DNA from: Rhizomys pruinosus | Taxonomy: Eukaryota; Chordata; Mammalia; Rodentia; Spalacidae | Assembly (NCBI GenBank): GCA_009823505.1 | Contig: VZQC01010551.1 | Location: 365,509 to 429,508 of the forward strand | Length of the DNA stretch: 64,000 nucleotides | Direction: 5' to 3' | Shown here: positions 12,934 through 25,235 of the stretch, piece after piece | Position numbering within the stretch: position 1 is the stretch's first letter | Layout of the letters: the number at the start of each line of letters is the position of its first letter | Notes under the pieces: generated by a model | Told to the model about the DNA's origin: nothing | Database searches by the model: none | Seen by the model: the letters and a program-made list of their open reading frames with translations, nothing else | Position numbers and translations under genes: made by a program

Positions 12934-13202
12934 TCCAATTGAGCTTTTTTATTAATCTTTTAGTCAAGAGTTGATCTGGAATATATATGCATTTTTCTTA
13001 CTTTTTTTTAAACATTGTGTTTTTATGAATCTTTTGTTTTAAAATATGAAATTAATTTTATTTTTTGGATTTCCGTCTTTCCTCTTTGGATCTGAATACA
13101 AAATGCTTTGAGATTTTTTAATTTAAAAGAATAGCACTAAATGCATACATTCAAAAAACATTTTGTTTCTCAAATTTAAACTTGACAGTAAATAATGTTT
13201 AT

Positions 13203-13433
13203 TTTTAAATTTTTTCATTTATATTTTTATTTTATGGGCATGAGTATATTGCCTGCATGTATTTAAGTGCACCCATGTTGTGAAATGCCTAGGGAAGTCA
13301 GAAAAAGGTGCTGAATTCCCCTGGAACTGGAGTTACAGGCGGTTGTTAGATGCCATGTGCATGTAAGGAATCAAACCCAGGTCCTCTGCAAGAGCAGCCA
13401 GTGCTCTTAAGCACTGAGCAATCTCTCCAGCCC
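13203..13433 (-). mobile_element. B2 SINE
   Basis: AT-rich tail, body with 'cccctggaactggagttaca', then 'gtcctctgcaagagcagcca' and the head 'caatctctccagccc'. Diverged and without the 17-bp duplication. Confidence 0.9.
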
Positions 13434-13717
13434 TAAATAGTATTTCTTTAAAAACATTCTAAAATATTTTTATGATTATAAAAGTAACATTTGTATATTT
13501 TAAAATGTTACTTAGCCAATACTTTTGCATATACATGCACACATGTTCATACTGACACATATACACATACATGTATGTTTCCACTGTCTCAGAATCTAGA
13601 ACAGTAAATATCTTAGGTGTATTCCTCTACATTAGATATAGGTATGTGTTCAATTGTAGTTTTAACAAAATTATGGTTATACTCTACACATTCTGTTTTC
13701 TAATCTAGCTGATTTAA

Positions 13718-14296
13718 ATTTTTTTATTTATTTATTTTTATGTATATGAGTTGTGGTGGTTTGAATGAGAGTGTCTCCCGTAGGCTTTAAGTATTCAGAC
13801 ATTTTATCTCCAGTTGGTGGCACTGTTCTTGGAGGTCTTAGAAGGTGTGGCTGTGCTGGAGGAAGTACGTTATTGGGGGCGGGCTTAGTGAGTTTAACAA
13901 GTCTTGCAGTCTCCAGTCTCTCTCTCTCTTGACGGTGCTTATTGCAAGATGTGAACTTCGGCTTTCTGCTCCAGCTCCAGCCACTTTGCCTCCCACCACA
14001 CTGGACTCTGATTATCTGGAACTGTAAATTGTAAGCTCAAATAAACTCTTCCTTTTATAAATTCCCTTGGTCATGGTGGTTTATCACAGCAACAGAAAAG
14101 TGACTAATACATGAGTGTTTTGCTTACATGTATGTAAGTGTGCCACATATAGAAAATGCCCACGGAAACCAGAAGAGGGTATCATATTCCCTGGAACCAT
14201 AGTTATGGATGGTTGTTAGTTGCCATGTGGCTGCTGCTAACGCAACCTCTGCAAGAACACCCAGTGCTCTTAATCACTAAGCCATCTCTCCAGCCC
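13718..14296 (-). mobile_element. B2 SINE split by an LTR insertion
   Basis: The tail and first bases (13718-13751) and the rest (14112-14296, ending 'ccatctctccagccc') form one reverse-orientation B2. The LTR at 13752-14111 separates them. The B2 is therefore older than that LTR. Confidence 0.85.
13752..14111 (+). mobile_element. MaLR solo LTR, ORR1-like
   Basis: 360 bp beginning TGTGGTGGTTTGAATGAG and ending GTGACTAATACA, so it has TG...CA termini. The same 5 bases, TGAGT, flank both sides (13747-13751 and 14112-14116), the target-duplication length expected of class III (ERVL/MaLR) elements. 'gtggcactgttcttggaggt' and a poly(A) signal (aataaactcttcc) support an ORR1-type LTR. No internal region remains. 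Confidence 0.88.
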
Positions 14297-14697
14297 TTAA
14301 TCTAGCTTCTTTTAAAAAGAAAACATTTTGATGATGAATGTTTTCCCAATAAAGTTCTATCTACAGTACCATCTGGATGGCATTTGATTGCATAGCTATA
14401 TTATGCCCTATTTAGTCAATCTCTTATTGTAGTGTAGATTTTTGCTTCCAGTGGTTACTGTTCTGTAACTTCATAATGAAGAATCTTAAAGCCAGTATTC
14501 TTTGTACATGTATAATTGTTAAAACATGTTATTATCATATTAAAGTTAACTATTATAAAGTCAGACTGATAAAACAAAAAAGCTGTGACTCACACAAATC
14601 TGCATTATTGTTTTGCTGAGATAAGCATCACAAGGAATAATGGAAGTTAACTTTCAACTTTAATAGCGATGGTCTTTTTTTTAATGGTTATCAAATT

Positions 14698-14856
14698 TTT
14701 TATTTTTTAATTAATTTATTATTTTTTATGTGTATGATTCCCCTGGAACTGGAGTTAAAGACAGTTCTTAGCCTCCATGTGGGTTCTGGGAATCAAACCT
14801 GGGTCCTCTGCAAGAACAGTCGGTGCTCTTAACCACTGAGCCATCTCTCCAGCCCC
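14698..14856 (-). mobile_element. B2 SINE with internal deletion
   Basis: The tail runs straight into 'cccctggaactggagttaaa', skipping about 70 bases of the usual B2 body. The head ends 'gagccatctctccagcccc'. Confidence 0.88.
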
Positions 14857-15630
14857 AGTAATGGTCTTTAAAGTATTAATAATCTCTAAGTTAAGATAAA
14901 TGTCATCTTACTAATTATTGTAATTATCTAGTCATAACTTTAACACAATTTTGTCATTTTGTAATATTTTCTACTATTGAGTTTCAATAAACGCTTTTAA
15001 ATGTTTGCTTTGATAACACAGAAGAATTCAACTGAAGACGATACATTCTGTTTCCTTTCCAAAGCTTCCAGGAATGCACAGCCTTTAGGTAAATAAGTCA
15101 GAAGTGAAGGAAATACTAAATCTGATGTGTGCATGTGTGTGCATGCATCTGTGTGTCTGTGTGTGTGGTTTGATATAATGCTCATTTTCCTTGTATAGGA
15201 ACATATAAATTGCATTAATAAATAGCAGTTTGATTTATTATCTATATACTTATTTTCTAAATAGCTCTTTTCTGAGTGATTGTAAGCCCCTATTAGATCT
15301 TTGAAAATTGTAGTGATAATGTACACTTTCTAATTTATTAATTGTATTTTATTACAGCATTATTTTCATCTTTCTTTTCTAACATGTTCTATTTAGTCTT
15401 CCCTGGGAAAGTAAAGTCTTAATATAAACATCTTTAAACTTTTCCCAGAGGAAAGCTTACTGATATGTTCTGGAACATTCTAGTCATTATACAAACACAA
15501 GTATGAACATAGTTAATACTGTTTTTCCTACATACAAGAATCTTTACATTGTTCCTTGTCTGGGTAGTAGGCTTTTCTACTTTTATCCCTGCTTCTTTTG
15601 CATTCAAAGCAGAATATTCCCTTCAAAATA
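14857..15630. other. Unique stretch with a TG-rich tract
   Basis: No gene seen. TG-rich low complexity lies at about 15122-15170. The 109-codon minus-strand open frame at 14997-15326 reads through that tract and is not supported otherwise. Confidence 0.5.
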
Positions 15631-15633
15631 AAA

Positions 15634-15765
15634 GACTGGACAGGTATATTGGCACATGCCTTCAATCCTGTCACTCAGGAGGCATCTCTGTGAGATCAAG
15701 GCTAGCCTCATCTATAGAGTGAGTTCCAGGCCAGTTGGAACTACAGAGGGATCTTGTCTCAAAAG
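15634..15765 (+). mobile_element. B1 SINE, diverged
   Basis: Sense B1 order: 'ggcacatgccttcaatcctg', 'tcaaggctagcctcatctat', 'gtgagttccaggccagttgg', 'gatcttgtctcaaaa'. Confidence 0.82.
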
Positions 15766-16458
15766 GAAAGTGGGGCCAAGGAATGGGCATATGATTATGT
15801 CCTTGGTTATATGCCAGACACTTGCTCTGAATTCATTGACTTATAAATCTTCTAGATATGAGAATTCACAGTGATATCCAAGTCTGTATGGGCTTTTGAA
15901 GGAAATAAAAATGCTAACTTCCTGTGAATAGATATAGGATGAACTTGTAGACATGAGTGAGCACAAATTAAGTACCAACATGAAAACAAGTGTAAAGAAA
16001 TGTAAGCAAAGGAAAATAACCTGCGCTCCATCAAAAAAATGGTAGTGTGAGAGCTACCATTCTGACAGGGGTCAAAATTGTCCAGAGGCCTTTCATAGAA
16101 GCTGCAACACATGGAATAAGATTCATTTTCTGTTCCCAGAAAAAGTAAAACTTGTATATGTCATTACATGTAAAATGTTACAAGACCCAGCATTAGCTAC
16201 CCCATATTTATATAGCTGAGAGCTGAATTTCTCAAATAAATGTTTAGACATGGGAAAATTTCTGTGGCAAAACTGGTTCAAGAATTGAATTTATAAGACA
16301 TTAATAGTCTGCGTTTCTGTAAATTCACTCCATTTCATGAATAAATATCTTCAGCACCTAAAGTTCAAATGAGAGTTGAGCAACTGAAAGTTGAAAACCA
16401 TGCAGAAAAACCTTCCTTCAATCTGTGTATGATTTTAAAAATTAGTTATTTTTCATCA

Positions 16459-16608
16459 TTTTTTTTGTCTTTTTGAGACGGGATCTCCCTGTAGCCCCAG
16501 CTGTCCTGGAATTTGCTCTGTAGACCAGGCTGGCCTTGAACTCACAAAGATCTGCCTGCCCCTGCCTCCCAAGTGCTAGGATTAAAGGTGTGTGCCACCA
16601 TGCCCGGC
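16459..16608 (-). mobile_element. B1 SINE
   Basis: T-run, then 'ctttttgagacgggatctcc', 'gtagaccaggctggccttga', and a head ending 'gccaccatgcccggc'. Nearly full length. Confidence 0.94.
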
Positions 16609-16736
16609 TCATGTTTTTCATCATTTTTTCATCTAATTAACTTAGTAAGTGATACATGTATGAATTAACTTGGATAATGCTACTGGTTTAAAGCATTGCC
16701 AAGCCAGTATATTGATGAGAGCAAAATTCTTTTGGC

Positions 16737-17016
16737 CTAGCCTAATGTCAGACTGAAACTCATCAAGATGAGGAAACTCTGTTCCAGAAAGGTCAGCTCG
16801 GTATCATAGCGTGAGTGATTTAGCAAGCTTCTGCAGTAGATCGAAGGTCTCCTTCCTGTTCACCACCTCCTGCAGATTCTGAACCCCGTTCCCTGAGCCT
16901 TCAGAAGATGCTGCAGGCTGACCACATACACCAATAACTTGACCAAAATGCTGAGATGCTGTCCTCACAGCACTGATCCCTGACAACTGATGAAGATGGA
17001 GATGTTCCATTTCCAT
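16737..17016 (-). pseudogene. Possible retrocopy fragment, unrecognised parent
   Basis: Reading the minus strand from 17016, a 70-codon open frame begins MEMEHLHLHQLSG and ends KLAKSLTL at a stop. If the frame is shifted just before that stop, reading continues through RYDTELTFLEQSF to a stop at 16737-16739. Base composition is higher in GC than the neighbours and the residues look protein-like. I do not recognise the parent. There is no A-tail or target duplication, and the open length is within what chance allows. An old exon or pure chance are the alternatives. Confidence 0.22.
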
Positions 17017-17019
17017 TTA

Positions 17020-20000
17020 TTACTCTACATACACAGTGACCTAACATTCAGAATTTTCTGGAACAGATTCCAGTTCAAGTATCTGTATCTCTCAGGTACA
17101 GTGACAGTTGTGCACCATGTGTAAGATTTTCTTGCTATGCTCACAGTTAAAGCTTTGGTTTTTCTGGACTCATTTAGAAAATTGGCTCATGTAGAAAATC
17201 CAGTTTCTGAAACACTGTTGTACACATCCATACTTTAAAAATAGTGAGATTCCCTCCCCCCCAAAAAAAATAAGCATAAGGCAAGAATGGTCACTCAACT
17301 TGATGAAGCTCCAAGGGACTGACTGCCTTCTCTGCTTCTGCTTTTCTGTCTGAAGACAGTGCTGCTTTTCGTTTGCTTCCCCGCCCCTGGCCCCAAGCTT
17401 ACTTAAGAGAAAATCATGATAAATAGCTGAAGTGTGCTCCACTGAAGTGTGCTGCTGGCTCTTCTCTCAGTTCCCATTCAGTTTACTGACGGACTTCAAG
17501 TTGGCGAGATTGTGGTTATTATTATCTAATGGGGAAGACAAGCTAGCCTGGGAGCCACGGAGAAATTTGGCCCCCTGTGTGGAAGGAGAACGGGTTTCTA
17601 GTGGTCTTCAGAGAACCTCTACCATCAGTCACATCCACATTCACTTCTTCATCTCTGACCGGAAACAGGGAAAAGGACAAGTTAATTAAGTTCTCAGGTG
17701 TTGTTAGAGAGATGTTTGTTATAAAGTATTAATGAGGAAAACACAAAAATTCAAAGGGTTCCTAGAGATTGTTAGAGAGGACAGGAAATAAGAATCAAGC
17801 AAATGTGAGAGGAAGCACTTTTAACATTGATATTAGTTGAGCTAGAATTAGAGGACAGTAATGATCAAAGAGGCCCATGGTGACGGTAAACAGGAAATTA
17901 TGTACAGGATTGAAATGTAACAGAGTTTAAACATTACTGTGTTTAGGACCTTTGTATTCAGATTCCGAAGAAAGATCAGATAAGCAGTCTGCTGGTGAGA
18001 GCTTGTTCCTTGATTGCATACTAATTCCAGCAAGATTCAAATCCAAATAAAGCAATGTAGAAAGAATAAGAAAAGATTAGTTTTTGTCATATGTATGCAA
18101 ATATACTATACCCCAGGGAGATCCAGCCCTAGCCAGCTTCAAGCTACCCTAAAAGGACCTGTCCCCTCTTCTCTCCTACCTGTCTGAAGTGGTGCATGCG
18201 GGTTCTACTTTACATTGCTTTCACTCTGCTCATTGGTCTTCTGGGAAGAATGTAAGGCTTTGAGGGCTGAGTGGCTTGGGACCTGGGCAAGCATGCAGAT
18301 GGGACAGATGTTGACTGGGCAGGATTAGGGCCTCCATTTCCAAGGCCCTCTAGAAAAGAAGGGTTTGCGACTGCTAACTGAAGGCAACTGACTGGGAAGG
18401 TTACTGAAAGTTACCTGAAGGAAACACGTTTCTTACTCATTTAAGAAGGTAGTGTAACTGGTATCAGTTACTGACCCTCTGTAGACTCTGTAGATGTAAC
18501 AAGGCAAAGCCAGTTGAATGACTCACATCATTCTCGCCACATTATTTTTTCCCAAGGCCGTTAGCCTCTTCTAGGGCTCTATGGGAGGACCATTATCTCT
18601 CTTATTGAGCAAATCCATAATTTGGACACAATAAGAAGTTCCATTGGATTTTATGCTTGAGATGTGCTCTACTCTAGATAAAAGGAAGTTTTGTGAATCC
18701 ATTAAAGAAGGATCTGTGTTGGTTTGTCTGCCAAGGGAAATTCACAATGAATTAATTCAGCTCAATGAGTTTTTGTCCTTATAAGATTGTTTTAATGCCA
18801 AACATTGCCTGCTTCAAATATCGTACCAGGGGCATTTATTTACAATCTGGTACATATGTAGTTTGAGTTTCTTAGCATAACTTACGGTGAATTAATGACT
18901 TGTTATTTATTGCTTAACCACTCTGCAGAAGTGATTTATAGGGCTGTGCTATGCACTGGTGGTTGCTTTGCAGTCTCTGCGCAGGCTGTCTCATCAATAT
19001 CATTAAATGAATTCACAGTGACACAGCTCTGCTACTGTAGTTTTTGATATGAGGGATAACTGAACATAAATCAGGACTTATGTTTAATTCATAAGATGTA
19101 CCAATCTCTCATGTAGGCATGAGTTAGGTTAGAGATGTCACAAATGTGTTTTACAGTACCTCTTGTGATTAAACCCAGGCCCTCTTCTATGACTTTATGC
19201 ACCAGGTAAAATTAATGGGTTGTTCTACACTTTGCCATTTTTCAGATAAATGTGATTTATTTTTATTTAAGTATGATTGGTTTCTATTGTTGTCCCACAA
19301 ACGATACATTTTGGAAAGTAACAAAGGTATAATGAAAAACAGTTACTTCAAATCTGCAATTCTCATATGTTCTTTAAGTATGTATCAATAATGACAGTTA
19401 TTTTTGAAAATCTTATTTATAGAAGATTTAAAAAATACAACAATTGAACACCAGTGCTGAGTCAAAATAGTTGTTATTTTTAAGCCTCATTGTTTCAGTA
19501 GTAACTTTTAAAATGCCCAACTAATTGGAGGACAATGGACCTGATTATTACTCCTTGCTAGTGCATTCTAAGAAAAAGGAAAATATTGTTATCTAAAATA
19601 TGCCAACAGAAGTGAGTTTCTTTGCTATTTGGAAGGAAACAACTATCTCAAGAAATGAATTAAAGCACACTTATGTGTTAGTTTCTTTAAAAAGAGGCTA
19701 GGAAAATATACTCTGATACTCTCATGAGATGACCTCTGGCATTGTTACCAGTGTTAGAATAACCGATGATATTTATGCTCTGAGCACTGTAATCCATGCA
19801 GGCAGAAGAGGTGATTTTTTTTTCTGGAGGGAAGGATAATCTGCCTCCAGCAGTGTTGCATGGAGGGCCTCAGGATAATAGTGAGATTGCCAGTTTGGGG
19901 GGGCCTCGTCACCAGCCTGCTGTGTAGCCCTGTGATTGGCGCTGCTGACTGCCACAAAAAAGAATATGACATGTTTCTGCCAAAGAAAAAAATTCCAACA

Positions 20001-21690
20001 TATGCAAGAAACTGACACAAATGTCTTCTCCCCCTTCCTCTAGTTCCAGTTGATTAGACCGAGCTTTGGGTCGCGATGATTTGAAGACCTAGTTATTTAG
20101 GTCTTGCAATGGAAAGAAGATGGATGAGCTATTGCTTTCAAGGCTCGAGTGACAAAGAGATGAGAGGAAATGACATTACTTACCAGTGTAATAAGTAATT
20201 GATTTCATAACGCTTGGGGCAAGGGGCACAGTGAATGTGTGTGGGAGAGCAGAGGGCGCCCGGGGCATTTTAGCAGGGGGGGGGGCAGGAATGCCAGTGT
20301 TTCAGAAATAGGGTGCCTTGAAGGGGAAGTTACTGCAGAAGGGTGCTGGTCACATCATGAAACAGAAGTAGTTTCTTTTGATAAGAATTATGACATTAAT
20401 TAAAATAGAGAATTAATTTAAAATGGTAGACAGTCCATAAATTTATCATCTAGAAAAATCTGCCTTGTGGAATTTGTATCATTTAAGACAGGGTTCCACA
20501 ACATAAAAGAGAAAAACCTGATGTTTAGTGGCTTGGAAAAATATAAGCCTGTCTTTGTTCAAGCAAGAGTTGTTAACATCGCCTGCTCTCCATTGAGCAT
20601 GTTTCTCAGGCACACAGTCACAGCAAGGTTCCTCCTAGAGCTGATTGTTCTGGAATCTTCTTCTGTATCTCTAAAAAAGCATGCTTATTTTGAAAATTCT
20701 TGGGTGTTTTTTTAGTTTAGGTGTCATTTATTGACTTTGGACTTGAGAAACCATGGGCAATTAAACTGTGTTTCTTGATTGGACCAAGATTAATGCTCTA
20801 CAGTACTGATTATGTAAATACCATTTACAGCTAAGTCATATACCCTCATTATAATTTCTTTTCCTCCCCATTTCAAGTTTTTGTTTTCCTTGGAGTTAAA
20901 ATTTGTTTAAATTTGCTTTGTTTGTAACAGATTGGCTCCTTCTCTAATTACGTAAACTTTCTTTCAACACATTTAAGCCATTAAGTTCTCATCAGTCGAA
21001 TCCTCAGGATGAGCTCTCCTCTAGCTGTGGGGGCTCCATTGGTCCAGTTAACTCTCTGGGCTGCACAGCTGGTGAAGGGCGCCCCTCCCTCATCCCCTGC
21101 TTTGCTAATCCATATTCTTTGGTCTTACGTCTTCTTCTTTCTTGATATAATTCCTACACAACCCCTTTTCCGTCATCATTCCTTGGAAAAGAACATCCTT
21201 CAGGATCTCTGGAGTAAACAGAAAGGTTGTGTGATTTTGTTGGTGTACAAAAATCTTGAATGATAAACTGACTGCATATGGAACTCATAACCGCAAGTGT
21301 ATTCCCCAGAAATTGAAATATCTGCTGTCTTGTAGCTCCCAAAGTAGCTTGAGAAGACCAAGCCATTCTGATACTGGTGTTTTCTAGTCTTTTTATTTGC
21401 AAGTAGATAAAATCTTCTTTTGATTTCAGAAATATGAAAATTTCTGATGATGTACATTGTTTAAAACCACCTAAAAAGAGCCATGACATGGTGCAGGGTT
21501 TAATGCAACAAACTGTCATTGTAGGTTGGTCTAGCTTGACATATTTCCTTGAGTGTCTCAAATTGTAGTATCTTTAAGTTTTTCTCTTAGGCCAGAGTTT
21601 AAAAAAACATTTTTCCAGTCTCTTGAAGGAGGATATACATCTAGTTCACAGACTTCTGAGAGCCAAGAAGAGAAGGAAAGCTGGGGGTTG
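17020..21690. other. Repeat-poor stretch, possible conserved non-coding DNA
   Basis: About 4.7 kb without any young SINE, LTR or clear L1, in a window that elsewhere averages more than one insertion per kilobase. It contains a 10-base G-run (20276-20285). Open frames reach 135 codons (21154-21561, minus) but none has splice context. It could hold regulatory sequence, but this rests only on the lack of repeats. Confidence 0.35.
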
Positions 21691-21691
21691 T

Positions 21692-21915
21692 GGGGCTGGA
21701 GAGATAGCCTAGCAGTTAAGAGCACCGACTGCTCTTGCAGAGGACCCGGGTTCGATCCCCAGCACCCACATGGCGGCTCCATGGAGAACTCCAGTTCCAG
21801 GGGAATCCGAGACCCTTTTCTGACCTCCGTGGCATTGCATGACACGGGTGCACAAACCTACAAGCAGACAGTACATTCATACACATACAAAAAAAAATTA
21901 AAAAAAAAATTAAAG
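21692..21915 (+). mobile_element. B2 SINE with small internal deletion
   Basis: Head GGGGCTGGAGAGATAGCCTA, then 'aggacccgggttcgatcccc', 'acccacatggcggct' and an A-rich tail. The bases 'ggagaactccagttcc' suggest it came from the subfamily with the 17-bp duplication, then lost part of it. The 164-codon open frame crossing it is not a gene. Confidence 0.93.
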
Positions 21916-22309
21916 AATGGAAACTGTTCACTAGTGCTGTACTCAGAATGGAACCCTGTTCCCAGTTGTGCCTGGTGTCTCGAGGATGCCCCGCCTATAT
22001 CCCAGGATTCTGCTGGCATGATGAGAGCCAGTCAGTGCTCAGCATAAGAGTGCAAAGAACTCTCTAAAAAGTTGGTTAAATACTTTCAACCCATAGTCTT
22101 TCCTTTCAGTCTCATTTTTGTTCTAAATTCAGATGGCATCTAGGGCCACTCATTTCTGGGTCTTTTTCAGTTTACTCTGCTGCTGCCTGAGGACCATTTT
22201 AGTGTATAACATTGGTTAGAACTCATTTATCAACTTTCTAGTTACCCAAATTTTAATGTTATTTTCACCTCTCCTGTCTTCTCATTTCTTTGGATTTACT
22301 ATATCATTA

Positions 22310-22975
22310 TTTTTTAAAGATTTTTATTGAACTTTTGTAATTTCATAGAACCGTTCTCAATCAATTTTAGACCCCCCCTCACCCCATCCATGCCCCTCCA
22401 CCAGACCTCTTGTATTCTGCCATACATGTAAGTCCTATCCAGTCAAGAATTTGTACCCAGATGTCCTTCAATGCAAATTCATCTACTGGAGTCTAGTCAG
22501 CTCATCTAGAGATTGTAAGTAAAACATACTCTCCCTCATTCAGTAGCAGTCAGTCTCCAATATTTCTCAGTCCAGGGCTATCCTGCTACTCATTCCTCTC
22601 CTCTCCTGCCCCTGGACCTTTGTTTAATTATGTTGGCATGGGTCCGGTGCTCAATGCCACCACTGAAACGAGTTCCCGTGTGCAAGCTTAGGTGGCCCCG
22701 AAAGCCTCTGCTCCCCTTTGTTCATGAACCAACCCTGGTTCTTACAATCTTTCTGCACCGTCTTCCACAATGTCCCCTGAGCTATGGGTGGGTGAGGTTC
22801 AATATGAGTCCTACACAGGGACACACACTCTGCATTCCTTTATTCTTTAAAACACGGCCAGTTGTGGCCTTCTGTGTGCATCACACTCTGTTGTATAAGG
22901 AAGTTTCCATGGTGAGGGTTGAAAGATGCATTATTTTTCTCTCTACCCCTCACTCTGCTATGTTCCACAGGCCTG
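22310..22975 (-). mobile_element. L1 3' UTR (Lx type)
   Basis: Starts with the reversed L1 3' end ('agatttttattgaac'), then 'tcttacaatctttctgcacc', 'cttccacaatgtcccctga' and 'ttgtataaggaagtttcc'. These are shared with the copy at 54470-55070. Both are Lx-like rodent L1 3' UTRs in minus orientation. Confidence 0.75.
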
Positions 22976-23454
22976 GGGTATAGAGTTTTCTAGCTCTTAA
23001 CTCATATGGAACTCAATGAAATGTTTGGTTCTTTCTTCTTAAATGCATGCTGTAGTATCAATCACATTCACATCTGATAGACTGATCTTGACTTTATTTA
23101 GATTTCACTAAATTTGCCTACTCTATAGTTTCCTCACTAACTAGTAGAAACACTTTTTTTTCCAAAATGGGTGAAACTCCCTGCAGTTTTGAAACCTTGA
23201 TTCCCTTTTAGCAGCTTAAAACCATTTGCTCCCTTCAACTAAAAAACTTTAACAACTGCATTGAGTTTGTATCCATGTCCATGAAATATCTGTTAAGAAA
23301 GGCGCACAGGAAGGCATTCCATGGTCCTTCCTAGCTACTGCGTGGCTAACATTTGTCTAGACTGCTATGACCAAATTCCAAATGCCCCTTAAGTAAAAAC
23401 GAGTCATTTTAGACTTCATTTTTAAATTGACTATGTGACCCATTAAAGCAATTT

Positions 23455-23537
23455 TGCCTTAGTGCGTAGCCTAAACTAGCCTCGAACTTAGCCTCCTGAG
23501 TACTGGGATATAATTGTGTGCCACTATATACTTGGCT
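23455..23537 (-). mobile_element. Old B1-like (PB1-type) fragment
   Basis: Degenerate B1 order in reverse: 'agcctaaactagcctcgaac', 'cctcctgagtactgggata', 'gtgccactatatacttggc'. Confidence 0.55.
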
Positions 23538-23851
23538 TAAGGCATATTGTGATAATTTACAGGCATCTATGATCTAGGAAAATTGTCATGATCCTCCACA
23601 CCTTCAAGACTAAGTGGTTATGAGGTCAATAGTTAATATTAGTAGAAGGATCTTTTGCTCAAAGTCCAAATAAATGGAAGTTGGCTGGAGTATTCAGAAG
23701 TCTTTTTGAGTGAACTCACTCCTTCCTTTGTTAGAACCTCTAGTATATTGCTTAAAATATTCAGACCAGAGGACCAGAATATCAAAACCAGGGGGCGGTG
23801 GTCAAGTATTCAATATTGATGCTCTTTACAAATCTAGAAGTTGGTCACACT

Positions 23852-23924
23852 TGTATTTTTTTTTTTTTTTTTTTCTTTTATAGACAGGGTTCTCCCTGTA
23901 GCGTTTAAAGAGTTTAAAGATGGG
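23852..23924 (-). mobile_element. B1-tailed chimeric retroposon, copy 1
   Basis: A T-run, then a B1 3' end (agacagggttctccctgtag), which breaks off into 'cgtttaaagagtttaaagat' plus ggg, which is not B1. The same junction recurs at 25841-25907. This copy ends at an N (23925), so an assembly effect must be considered. Confidence 0.6.
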
Positions 23925-23925
23925 N

Positions 23926-24066
23926 CTCGGATTCCCCTGGAACTGGAGTTCTCCTGGAATTGGAGTTACAGACGGTTCTTAGTCGCAAAGTGGGTGCTGG
24001 GGATCAAACCCGGTTCCTCTGCAAGAGCGTCGGTGCTCTTAACCGCTAGGCTATCTCTCCAGTCCC
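23926..24066 (-). mobile_element. B2 SINE, partial, 17-bp duplication subfamily
   Basis: Begins inside the B2 body at 'cggattcccctggaactgga' and carries the doubled unit (ggaactggagtt then ggaattggagtt). It ends with the head 'ctatctctccagtccc'. Its missing 3' part lies beyond the N at 23925. Confidence 0.85.
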
Positions 24067-24119
24067 AGGAAAGCTTCTTTTTGCAGCAGGTGACAAGGCC
24101 CACAACTTCTCAATATGTA

Positions 24120-24645
24120 GAAAATAAAAGACTGCAGAGTGCTCAATCCTGAGTGGGACACCTATATCACACCCTTCCTCCCAGGCTTGCTATTCATTGT
24201 AGAAGACGGGCTGAAAGACTGCAAGACACAGAAGTGGGGAATGACTCCAAGGAAACAGTATTTTCCAGAAAGCAAGGCACTTACTCATAGGAGCATGCAC
24301 AAGATGGACACAACTTCAAAACACTTAAGGTCCCAGAATGGAAAGGGAGTAGTCGAGAAGCCCCAACGATAGCTGAAGTATCATTGTCAACTGATAACTG
24401 CTGGGATAGGGAGAGTACTCTTTCTTTAATGGAACAACACTTGTTAGGTTGATCAGGCTTCAGGGGGATGGACCCACACTGAGGAATATTTGGAGACCCA
24501 AATTAGACTTGGCAGGCCTTAAAAGCATAATAGTACAGAACATATAATTGGGTTGGGGGAGTTATTAAGATAGGAGGTAGTGGAGGTCTGCATATGATCA
24601 AATACATTATATGAAATTTCCAAAAAATATTAGAAAAATAAAATG
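24120..24645 (+). mobile_element. L1 3' UTR (Lx type)
   Basis: Sense-strand Lx-like tail: 'gctgaaagactgcaagacac', 'acagtattttccagaaagc', 'aggagcatgcacaagatgg', 'gggggatggacccacactga', then 'tatgatcaaatacattatat' and 'tagaaaaataaaat' at the end. Confidence 0.78.
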
Positions 24646-24649
24646 CTTA

Positions 24650-25220
24650 AAGTCAGAAGTTTTAATGTTTGACTGATAACCACTGTTGTTACATTGTTTC
24701 TAATTTTCAACATTTTAATAATGCTGAAACAGCACTACATCTTCATATCTATGTCTGAAGTCATATCTGGAAATTTATTCTGTTTTGATATCTGATGGTC
24801 CTGCCTTATCTCTCTTCAATAGTCTCTCATTATAGTTTTGATTTTAAGTAAAATGTTTCTTACAAGAGTGTTTAAGAGTTTTAAATAAAAAATATTATTT
24901 TCCTCCATTAAGCAATTTTTATGGATTATGTTTAAAAATGTGACCTGTGTGGTTTCTGTTGTCTGGAATTGATTAGGGGGCTTCCTTAAAGCTATGTTCA
25001 TCCAGTTAACAGCATTTAAAATAAAACAGAAGCATGGATATCTCGTGAAGATCATTTTGACAGTCTCCTCTTAGTCCTCTCTCTCCCACTACTAGTTGAT
25101 GAAAATTACAAGTTATCAGTGCTTATTTATGATTTTAGAATCGTTATTTTAAGAATATTGTAAATATTTCAGTTCAAGGGAAATACTGTGGCTATTCAAA
25201 GGAGTTTTATTAATAGTGTA
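24650..25220. other. Unique sequence, no feature seen
   Basis: AT-rich, no recognised repeat. A 79-codon minus-strand open frame lacks other support. Confidence 0.5.
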
Positions 25221-25235
25221 AAACCTTGCTGGAAT

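Noticed and set aside
21553..22047. 164-codon plus-strand open frame
   Set aside because: It runs through a B2 SINE. The same kind of peptide (containing GPGFDPQHPHGG) is expected from B2 heads. No splice or promoter context.
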